NCBI GenBank assembly: GCA_903941105.1
Contig: CAJANL010000334.1
Coordinates: 1 to 35,695, forward strand
DNA length: 35,695 nt
Direction of reading: 5' to 3'
From: an uncultured Rhodospirillaceae bacterium
GTDB taxonomy: Bacteria > Pseudomonadota > Alphaproteobacteria > Rhodospirillales > Magnetospirillaceae
Positions within the stretch are counted from its first letter, which is position 1. Each line of letters opens with the position of its first letter. Of the stretch, positions 7,639-14,155 are shown piece by piece. The notes under the pieces were generated by a model. That model did not search any database, was not told where the DNA came from, and saw only the letters and a program-made list of their open reading frames with translations. The position numbers and the translations under genes are program-made.

Positions 7639-8146
7639 GTGACCTCCAGGAGTGAATATGATTGGCCCCCATCGACCAACCGGCCCGCCGACCGCCATCG
7701 CCTGGCGTCGGGGATTCCTCATGTGAGGCCAGAGGGCGACAAATCTCCCTCCAATTAAGTAACACATAATTAATGCATTAAGGGGAATAAGCAGCGTTCC
7801 ACCCTTACGTCGTGACTAACTAATCCATATTCGCGCACAATATCTACCAACGATATCCACCGCCGCTTCTTATCTGATTATAGTTGGCATCGCAGATCGC
7901 ACATCAATGCCCGCAACTATTATTATTTTATTCACAGCCGAAGTCGTAACTGAGGGCCTAACTGCGTGCCCGTGGCATCGGTGTTAAATGAGCAGGCATA
8001 GGCTGCACAGCTGTTCGGGGCGAGACGCCGCCGAAAGTGAGCGAACAACAAAAGGACCTGCTTCGCCGCCACGTCGAGGATGGTGCACATTCCACGCTGC
8101 TTAAGTATAATCGTAGGGCGATAGCAGTAGACGTTGAGGTGAGCAG
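7639..8146. other. Non-coding, A/T-rich stretch at the right end of the island
   Basis: About 500 bases without a supported gene, noticeably richer in A and T than the surroundings from roughly 7740 to 7960. It contains a perfect 12-base palindrome TTAATGCATTAA (7770-7781) about 130 bases upstream of the receiver gene, which could be an operator or part of its promoter. Near the right end a plus-strand frame (GTG at 8037, stop at 8180-8182) ends within a few bases of the tRNA repeat and contains AIAVDVEVSRSVV, faintly like a recombinase helix-turn-helix. It is too short to name. Confidence 0.45.
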
Positions 8147-8179
8147 GTCAGTGGTTCGACCCCACCCCCGGGCACCATT
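8147..8179 (+). repeat. Right copy of 33-bp direct repeat (candidate attR, partial tRNA-Phe)
   Basis: This copy matches 3340-3372 at 30 of 33 positions and reproduces the T-arm, 3' acceptor strand and CCA of tRNA-Phe. The rest of the cloverleaf is missing, so it is not a functional tRNA. It marks the far end of the island. Confidence 0.8.
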
Positions 8180-8183
8180 CTAA

Positions 8184-8212
8184 GCCCCTGAAAGGTAATG
8201 CGTTTCGGGGGC
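8184..8212 (+). terminator. Hairpin after the partial tRNA-Phe copy
   Basis: GCCCCTGAAA (8184-8193) pairs with TTTCGGGGGC (8203-8212) over ten positions with one G-T wobble and a 9-base loop. It sits at nearly the same distance from CCA as the hairpin after the intact tRNA and shares its C-run/TGAAA design. It probably is the ancestral tRNA-Phe terminator, and may now serve the converging DUF2478 gene. Confidence 0.55.
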
Positions 8213-8247
8213 CTTGTCGCTTTCTGGGGCGGCAGGGGATCGCAGCG

Positions 8248-8757
8248 TCACGGTGCGAAAGCTTGCCACCATAGGCGCAGACGGTGCGCGTCCGCTTCAA
8301 GGATCAGCCCGGAGCCCCCCGTGAGGACATTCCACGCCCCCATGTTGCGATCATCGACCACGGTGAGCAGGGGGATGCCGGCCACCATCACCTCCAACAT
8401 CTCGGCGGCAAGGCCGTGGCCGCTCGCCTCCAGCTTGCCGAAGCGGCTGACCACCACCAGTTCGGCGCCCATGGCGATGGCGCGCCGCAACACCACCGAC
8501 GCCTCGGCAAGGCCGCGTGGGTCAACGTTGCAGCTTTCCGAGCCGGGGCCGAGATTCTGGCTGATGTCATAACAGCGGCCGCTCTCCAGATCCTCCACCA
8601 CCAGGCCGAGGCCGCCATCGGGGCGCTGTCGCGGGTGCTGCACCAGCCCATGCACCCGGTAGCCCTCGGCCATCACGTCGCGGGCGAAGGCGGCCAGCAG
8701 GTCGCTGGCTCCCGGGTGGGCGCGCACCGCCGCGATGCGCTGGCCGAATTCGTTCAT
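8248..8757 (-). CDS. DUF2478 family protein
   Basis: The 169-residue soluble protein matches my recollection of the DUF2478 family: a beta-strand core with GLGLVVEDLESG, ISQNLGPGSESCNVDPRGLA, then VVVSRFGKLEASGHGL and IPLLTVV. The family has no firmly assigned biochemical role but is often found near molybdenum-related genes, which fits its position next to a molybdoenzyme operon. It starts at ATG 8757, overlapping the stop of the PaaX-family gene as ATGA, so it is translated together with the regulator. The family call is from memory; any link to molybdenum or cofactor supply is an inference from context. Confidence 0.75.
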   Translation of the reverse strand: MNEFGQRIAAVRAHPGASDLLAAFARDVMAEGYRVHGLVQHPRQRPDGGLGLVVEDLESGRCYDISQNLGPGSESCNVDPRGLAEASVVLRRAIAMGAELVVVSRFGKLEASGHGLAAEMLEVMVAGIPLLTVVDDRNMGAWNVLTGGSGLILEADAHRLRLWWQAFAP

Positions 8758-9686
8758 GGCGCACCGTCCCGCAGGCCGCCAAAGCGGAGGAAGTAGCTGG
8801 GATGGGCCTCGGGAACCGGCCCTTCGGCGGTCTCCAGCGTCGCCATGACATGACGCTCGGCGGCGCCCTCCACCAACCGGTACAGATTGCGACACAGCGC
8901 CCGCGCCGCGGTGCCCGGCCAGTCGGCCGGCAGCAACTCGTCGGGCAGCATGGGGTCGCGCAGGAGGGCGCGGCGGTAGCCGTGCATCAGCAGGGTGCGC
9001 ACGGCGAAGCACAGCTCGGGATCGGGCGACCCGGCATCCTTGAGGGACTGCCACACCGGCCGGAAGGTGTCGAGGAAGCCGGCATAATCGGCGGCCAGCC
9101 GGTCGAGATCCCAGCAGGCGCCGATGACCTCGGCCAGCGCCTCGGGCGCCACCCAGGCGGCGGCCGGCCCACGGACCACCAGAGCCCGGTGGCCGACATC
9201 GGCCAGCAGCTCGCGCAGGGCCACCTCGTCGGGGTCGGGATGCAGCATCATGCCGCCGCTGCTCAACTGGCCGAAGCCGAGCCAGCCCAAGTCACGGCGG
9301 AGCGTCTCGCGGGTCTCGGCGTCAAGGGTGGCGGCGCCGGGGATCACCATCGTCCAACCCTGGTCCCACGGGCGCTGGGCATGGCGGTAGACGCGGACAT
9401 GGGCGGCGTCGAAGCGCCGCCGTCCCACCTCGGTCAGGCGGTAATAGCTGCGCCGCCCCATCTGCCGCGACAGCAGCCACCCTTCCTTGGCCAGGCGGAA
9501 CACCGAGGTCCGCACCATGCGCTCGTTCACCCCCAGCCGCTCGACCAGCGCGATGACGCTGCCCAGCCCGGCGTTGCCGCCATGGTGCGAAATGGCGTCG
9601 CCATAGACGGTGATGATCAGCGACTTCGCCTTGGGGCGCAGCCGGCCGAGCAGATGGCCGACGATATCGTCTTTTCCTTGCGGCAT
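8754..9686 (-). CDS. paaX: PaaX-family transcriptional repressor
   Basis: PaaX proteins repress phenylacetate catabolic operons and are released by phenylacetyl-CoA. This 310-residue protein has the family layout: an N-terminal winged helix (about 15-90; motifs RMVRTSVFRLAKEGWL and GRRSYYRLTEVGRRRF), a central domain beginning DQGWTMVIPG, and a C-terminal helical domain with FLDTFRPVWQSL and RTLLMHGYRRALLRDP. The latter ends close to LPADWPGTAAR, a typical PaaX segment. It is divergent from padBCD-like genes that would use phenylacetyl-CoA as substrate, so the ligand and the target promoter agree. The ATG at 9686 has a GGATGGGGGC site upstream. It is first in a two-gene unit with the DUF2478 gene. 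Confidence 0.9.
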   Translation of the reverse strand: MPQGKDDIVGHLLGRLRPKAKSLIITVYGDAISHHGGNAGLGSVIALVERLGVNERMVRTSVFRLAKEGWLLSRQMGRRSYYRLTEVGRRRFDAAHVRVYRHAQRPWDQGWTMVIPGAATLDAETRETLRRDLGWLGFGQLSSGGMMLHPDPDEVALRELLADVGHRALVVRGPAAAWVAPEALAEVIGACWDLDRLAADYAGFLDTFRPVWQSLKDAGSPDPELCFAVRTLLMHGYRRALLRDPMLPDELLPADWPGTAARALCRNLYRLVEGAAERHVMATLETAEGPVPEAHPSYFLRFGGLRDGAP

Positions 9687-9842
9687 GCCCCCATCCTAGC
9701 CGCCGCGGCGCCCCGCGCAATCCCCAACCTGCCGGAGCAAATCGGCAACGTGATACTGAATTATTGACTCAGCTCGCAAATTTGTAATACGTTTTCCATC
9801 AGGTGGGTCCGTCAATGCCATATATGCAAGTCTTTGCAAGGG

Positions 9843-9888
9843 TTACGCAAATGATACAGACATGTCTAAAATTGTGTATCATGCGTAA
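9843..9888. promoter_or_regulatory. Large inverted repeat in the paaX-padB intergenic region
   Basis: The left arm TTACGCAAATGATACA (9843-9858) and right arm TGTATCATGCGTAA (9875-9888) are inverted copies apart from a two-base insertion. The 16-base spacer begins with the perfect palindrome GACATGTC (9859-9866). The right arm contains TATCAT (9877-9882), a five-of-six -10 box, 28 bases before the padB start. This is the best candidate operator for the divergent PaaX-family regulator. The arms resemble the E. coli PaaX box only weakly (TGAT core). Confidence 0.6.
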
Positions 9889-9909
9889 CACATCGTTCGA
9901 GGCCGCGCC

Positions 9910-12636
9910 ATGACCGAGGCCGCATCCGTCCCCACCTATTGCTACAATTGCGTTTCGGGTCCCGATCTGCTGACCGTCAAGGTCGAGGACGGCATCGCCA
10001 CCACGGTGCAGCCCAATCACGACGGCGCCGGCATCCACCCGGCGCATGGGCGCCCCTGCGTCAAGGCCTATGGACTGGTGCAGAAGACCTACAACCCGCA
10101 CCGCGTCCTGACGCCCATGAAGCGGACCAACCCCAGGAAGGGCCGTGACGAGGACCCCGGCTTCGTGCCGATCTCGTGGGACGAGGCGCTCGACACCGTC
10201 GCCGCCAGACTCAACGACATCCGCGCCCGTGGCCTGCTCGACGAGGCCGAACTGCCCCGCATCGCCGCCACCTTCGGCCATGGCGGCACCCCGGCCAGCT
10301 ATATGGGCACGTTCCCCGCCTTCCTGGCCGCCTGGGGTCCCATCGATTTCAGCTTCGGCTCGGGCCAAGGGGTGAAGTGCGTCCACTCCGAGCATCTCTA
10401 CGGCGAATTCTGGCATCGCGCCTTCACCGTCTGCGCCGACACGGTGCTGACCCGCTACGTCATCTCGTTCGGCACCAATGTCGAGGTCACGGGCGGGGTC
10501 TGCGCCGTGCGGCGCCACGCCGACGCCCGCATCCGCGGCATCAAGCGGGTGCAGGTCGAGCCGCATCTTTCGCCCACCGGCGCCTGCTCGGCCGAGTGGG
10601 TGCCGATCAAGCCCAAGACCGACGCCGCCTTCATGCTGTCGCTGGTGCATGTACTGCTGCACGAGGTGCCGCGCGAGCGTCTCGATCTCGGCTTCCTGCG
10701 CGACCGCACCGCCTCGCCCTATCTGGTGGGGCCGGACGGCTGGTACCTGCGCGACCCCGAGACCCTGAAGCCCCTGCTGTGGGATACGGCCAGCGGCCGC
10801 CCGGTGCCGTTCGACACCCCGGGTGTGGTGCCGGCGCTGGAGGGCGCGTTCGCGGTGGCGAGCGCCGTCACCCGTGGCGCCGACGACGAGGTTACCCCCT
10901 TCACCGACGTGCAAGCCCGCTCCGCCTTCGCGGTGATGGCCGAGGCGGTACGCTCCTACACCCCCGACTGGGCGGCCGCCATCTGCGACGTGCCGGCCGA
11001 AACCGTGCGCCAGGTGGCGCTGGAGTATCTCGACAACGCCTGCGTCGGCGAGACCATCGAGGTGGGCGGCCGCACCCTGCCGTTCCGCCCGGTGGCCATC
11101 ACCCTGGGCAAGACGGTCAACAACGGCTGGGGCGCCTTCGAATGCTGCTGGGCGCGCACCATGCTGGCCTGCCTGGTGGGGGCGCTGGAGGTCCCCGGCG
11201 GCACGCTGGGCACCACGGTGCGGCTCAACCGGCCGCATGAGAACCGCCTGCTTTCGGTCAGGCCTGGTCCCGACGGCTTCATGGCCGCCGCGTTCAATCC
11301 CACCGGCAAGGACACCTGGATCGGCAAGCCGACCGGGCGCAACGCCCACCGCACCCTGATCCCCATCGTCGGCAACTCGGCGTGGAGTCAGGCGCTCGGC
11401 CCCACCCACCTCGCCTGGATGTTCCTGCGCGAGGCACCGCCCGACTGGCCCAAGCCGACGCTGCCCGAACTGTGGTTCGCCTACCGCACCAACCCGGCCA
11501 TCTCGTTCTGGGACACCGCCCAGATCGTCGAGACCATGGCCAAGATGCCGTTCGTGGTGTGCTTCGCCTACACCCAGGACGAAACCAACCACATGGCCGA
11601 CATCCTGCTGCCCGAGGCCACCGACCTGGAAAGCACCCAGGTCATCCGCATCGGCGGCACCAAATATGTCGAGCAGCACTGGCAGCATCGTGGCATCGCA
11701 CTGCGCCAGCCGGTGGTGGAGCCCCAGGGCGACGCCCGTGATTTCACCTGGATCTCCACCGAGCTGGCGCGCCGCACCGGCCTGCTGGAGCCCTACAACG
11801 CCGCCATCAACCGCGGCACCGCCTTGGCGCCGTTGAAGGGCGAGGGCTACGACTACTCGCTGGCCGAGGACGAAGTGCACGGCGTCGATGCCATCTGGGA
11901 CGCGGTGTGCAAGGCCACCACCGCCGAACTGACCACCGGGGAAGACGTCAAGGATCTGGCCTGGATGAAGGATAACGGCTTCTTCGTGGTGCCGTTCCAG
12001 CGCCAGGACTGGTACCTGCTGCCGACCATGGAGGACAAGGGCCTGCGCTTCGAGCTGCCCTACCAGGAGCGGCTGCTGAAGGCCGGCATCGAGCTGGGCC
12101 GGCGGCTGCACGAGCAGAACATCCACTGGTGGGACTCGCAGCTGACCGAGTATCAGGCGCTGCCGAGCTGGCACGACGTGCCGCACCATTGGGAAAAGGC
12201 CACCCGCGACATGGGCGCCGATCCCGACGACTATCCGCTGTGGGGCATCACCTCGAAAAGCATGCCCTACACCACCGGCAACAACATCGGCATCCCGCTG
12301 ATGGATGAGGTGGGCGGCAACCTGCGCGGCCACGGCGCGGTGATCCTCAACGCCACCACCGCCGGCCGGCTGGGCATCCGGACCGGCGACATGGTCGAGG
12401 TGCGCTCCCCCCTTGCCGCCACCCGCGGGCGGGCCTCGGTGGTGCAGGGCTGCCGCCCCGACACCATCGTCATCCAGGGCCAGTACGAGCACTGGAAGAC
12501 GCCCTACGCCAAGGACCTCGGCTTCCCCTCGCTCAACACCGTGGCGCCCCTGTCGCTGGAACTGACCGATGCTACCGGCTCGGGCGCCGACGTGGTGCGG
12601 GTCCAGGTGCGCCGCATCGAGGGAGACGCAGCATGA
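9910..12636 (+). CDS. padB: Phenylacetyl-CoA:acceptor oxidoreductase, molybdopterin subunit (PadB-like)
   Basis: This is a 908-residue DMSO-reductase-family molybdoenzyme. Its pairing with a four-cluster ferredoxin subunit, an NrfD-like anchor and a PaaX repressor points to PadB, which oxidises phenylacetyl-CoA to phenylglyoxylate in anaerobic phenylacetate or phenylalanine breakdown. The N terminus has cysteines C11 and C14 (CYNC) and C50 (GRPCVKAYG), but the usual third cysteine position of CxxCxxxC is P18. C157 in GVKCVHSEHLYGE lies where the molybdenum ligand is expected. Later segments such as FAYTQDETNHMADILLPEAT and the C-terminal cofactor domain (LRGHGAVILNATTAGRLGI) are typical. No Tat signal is present, so the active site probably faces the cytoplasm. 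Another acyl- or aryl-substrate enzyme of the family is possible. Confidence 0.82.
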   Translation: MTEAASVPTYCYNCVSGPDLLTVKVEDGIATTVQPNHDGAGIHPAHGRPCVKAYGLVQKTYNPHRVLTPMKRTNPRKGRDEDPGFVPISWDEALDTVAARLNDIRARGLLDEAELPRIAATFGHGGTPASYMGTFPAFLAAWGPIDFSFGSGQGVKCVHSEHLYGEFWHRAFTVCADTVLTRYVISFGTNVEVTGGVCAVRRHADARIRGIKRVQVEPHLSPTGACSAEWVPIKPKTDAAFMLSLVHVLLHEVPRERLDLGFLRDRTASPYLVGPDGWYLRDPETLKPLLWDTASGRPVPFDTPGVVPALEGAFAVASAVTRGADDEVTPFTDVQARSAFAVMAEAVRSYTPDWAAAICDVPAETVRQVALEYLDNACVGETIEVGGRTLPFRPVAITLGKTVNNGWGAFECCWARTMLACLVGALEVPGGTLGTTVRLNRPHENRLLSVRPGPDGFMAAAFNPTGKDTWIGKPTGRNAHRTLIPIVGNSAWSQALGPTHLAWMFLREAPPDWPKPTLPELWFAYRTNPAISFWDTAQIVETMAKMPFVVCFAYTQDETNHMADILLPEATDLESTQVIRIGGTKYVEQHWQHRGIALRQPVVEPQGDARDFTWISTELARRTGLLEPYNAAINRGTALAPLKGEGYDYSLAEDEVHGVDAIWDAVCKATTAELTTGEDVKDLAWMKDNGFFVVPFQRQDWYLLPTMEDKGLRFELPYQERLLKAGIELGRRLHEQNIHWWDSQLTEYQALPSWHDVPHHWEKATRDMGADPDDYPLWGITSKSMPYTTGNNIGIPLMDEVGGNLRGHGAVILNATTAGRLGIRTGDMVEVRSPLAATRGRASVVQGCRPDTIVIQGQYEHWKTPYAKDLGFPSLNTVAPLSLELTDATGSGADVVRVQVRRIEGDAA

Positions 12637-13289
12637 CCCGCTACGTCATGGTCGCCGACCTTCGGCGCTGCGTCGGCTGCCAGACCTGCACCGCCGCCTG
12701 CAAGGAGGCCAACGGCACACCGGTGGGGGTGCAGTGGCGCCGGGTGCTCGACATCGAGGCGGGAGAGTTTCCCACCGTCAGCCGGGTGTTCGTCCCCACC
12801 GGCTGCCAGCACTGCGACCAGCCGCCCTGCATGGAGGTCTGCCCTTCGACGGCAACGGGGAAGCGCCCCGACGGACTGGTCACCATCGACTATGACCTGT
12901 GCATCGGGTGCGCCGCCTGCATGATGGCCTGCCCCTACGACGCCCGCTACAAGATCGACGCGCCGGACTTCGCCTTCGGCGCCCAGCCCATGGCAGCTGA
13001 ACGCAAGCGCTTCGATCCACGCCATGTGGGGGTGGCGACCAAGTGCACCTTCTGCATCGACCGCATCGACGCCGGCCTTGCCAAGGGACTGGTACCGGGG
13101 CGCGACATGGAGGCGACGCCGGCCTGCACCCAGGGCTGCATCTCGGGCGCGTTACGCTTCGGCGATCTTGACGATCCCGGCAGCGAGGTGTCGCGGCTGA
13201 TCGCCGAGAACAAATGGTTCCGCATGCACGAGTCCGAGGGCACCGGCCCCGGCTTCTATTATCTCTGGGACAAGGAAGCGCCGCTATGA
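12633..13289 (+). CDS. padC: Four-cluster iron-sulfur electron-transfer subunit (PadC-like)
   Basis: This 218-residue DmsB/PsrB-type ferredoxin subunit should carry electrons from the molybdenum subunit to the membrane. Sixteen cysteines in four groups are visible: C13/16/19/23, C57/60/65/69, C89/92/95/99 and C137/140/164/168, enough for four [4Fe-4S] clusters. There is no signal peptide, in agreement with a cytoplasmic-facing complex. Its ATG overlaps the padB stop by four bases and its stop overlaps the next ATG by four bases, so the three subunits are tightly coupled. Confidence 0.88.
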   Translation: MTRYVMVADLRRCVGCQTCTAACKEANGTPVGVQWRRVLDIEAGEFPTVSRVFVPTGCQHCDQPPCMEVCPSTATGKRPDGLVTIDYDLCIGCAACMMACPYDARYKIDAPDFAFGAQPMAAERKRFDPRHVGVATKCTFCIDRIDAGLAKGLVPGRDMEATPACTQGCISGALRFGDLDDPGSEVSRLIAENKWFRMHESEGTGPGFYYLWDKEAPL

Positions 13290-14128
13290 GGCAGATGAAT
13301 ACCGCTCGCCGTCAGCGCCATTGGGATCTACGGGCCGCCGGCAACTTCATCGGCGGCGGCACCGGCAGCGGTCTGGTGCTGGCTTCGGCGCTGGCATCCG
13401 TACTCGGCCATGAGGTGACGCTGCCGCTGCTGGCCGGCCTGGCCTGCGTCGGCCTCGGGCTGTCGCTGGTCTGGCTGGAGATCGGCAAGCCGTGGCGGGC
13501 GCTCAACGTGTTCTTCCACCCGCAGACCTCGTGGATGACTCGCGAAGGCATCCTTGCCGCGCCGATGATGGCCTGCGGCGCCGCCTCGGTGTGGTTCGGC
13601 GAGCCCATGCTGCTGGGCGCGGCGGCGGTGCTGGCGGCCGGCTTCCTCTATTGCCAGGCGCGCATCCTCAAGGCGTCGCGCGCCATCCCGGCCTGGTCGC
13701 ACCGCCGCACGGTGCCGCTGATCCTGCTGACCGGCCTGGCCGAGGGCAGCGGCGCCTTCCTGGTGCTGGCCGAGCCCTCCACCGCCATGATCGCGGTGGC
13801 GCTGACCGCCGCCGTGGTGCGCGAGGCGGCGCGCGAGGCCTATCGCCGGGGAATGATCGAGGCCAAGGCGCCCGCCGGAACCCTGGCGTGGTTCACCCGC
13901 CCCGAAGTGCGCCTGTTGCAGGCCTCGCGGCTGGCAGCCATGGTGCTGCTGGCGGCGGGATTGGCGGGCTTCACAGCGGCGGCGATGGTCGGCGGAGCGC
14001 TGGCGGCCCTCACCGGCTGGGGCCTCAAGGCGATCATGGTGACGCGCGCCGCCTATACCCGCGGTGCCTTCATCCCCCACACCCCGACGCGCGGCCGCAG
14101 CACCAGCCGGGCGGTGGCACGGTCTTAG
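13286..14128 (+). CDS. padD: NrfD/DmsC-like membrane anchor subunit (PadD-like)
   Basis: The 280-residue protein is hydrophobic, with roughly eight predicted membrane segments (first at about residues 20-40). It resembles DmsC/NrfD-type anchors that pass electrons to quinone. The conserved anchor segment GKPWRALNVFFHPQTSWMTREG is present near residue 70. The chosen ATG at 13286 overlaps the padC stop (ATGA); an upstream in-frame start at 13214 would lie inside padC and lacks hydrophobic character. It ends the operon; a GGDEF gene converges 27 bases later. Confidence 0.85.
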   Translation: MRQMNTARRQRHWDLRAAGNFIGGGTGSGLVLASALASVLGHEVTLPLLAGLACVGLGLSLVWLEIGKPWRALNVFFHPQTSWMTREGILAAPMMACGAASVWFGEPMLLGAAAVLAAGFLYCQARILKASRAIPAWSHRRTVPLILLTGLAEGSGAFLVLAEPSTAMIAVALTAAVVREAAREAYRRGMIEAKAPAGTLAWFTRPEVRLLQASRLAAMVLLAAGLAGFTAAAMVGGALAALTGWGLKAIMVTRAAYTRGAFIPHTPTRGRSTSRAVARS

Positions 14129-14155
14129 GGGGATCGACGTCCAGGACAGTCCCGT

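Larger units (their letters stand above)
3371..8179. mobile_element. Candidate tRNA-Phe genomic island of about 4.8 kb
   Basis: The segment is bounded by direct repeats of the tRNA-Phe 3' end (3340-3372 and 8147-8179). It holds an ImmA/IrrE peptidase, a class III cyclase-like gene, a receiver/histidine-kinase pair on the minus strand, and two non-coding stretches of about 440 and 510 bases. The first two genes use visibly more A/T-rich codons (AAA, TTT, ATA, TAT) than the flanking housekeeping genes; the kinase pair looks closer to host composition. No full recombinase gene is present, so it is either a decayed remnant or was moved in trans. The boundaries are observed; the island interpretation is inferred. 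Confidence 0.7.

Noticed and set aside
7800-7850. Sigma-EcfG (GGAAC...GTT) general-stress promoter upstream of the receiver gene
   Set aside because: A minus-strand GGAAC is present, but no matching GTT box occurs at the required spacing.
8147-8177. Second tRNA-Phe gene
   Set aside because: Only the T-arm and 3' acceptor strand are present; the D-arm, anticodon arm and 5' acceptor are missing, so it is a repeat fragment.
9799-12492. Very long open frame on the minus strand opposite padB (about 900 codons)
   Set aside because: The translation is Gly/His/Ala/Gln-rich with no family motif. It is the usual antisense shadow of a GC-rich gene, and the plus-strand frame has clear domains.
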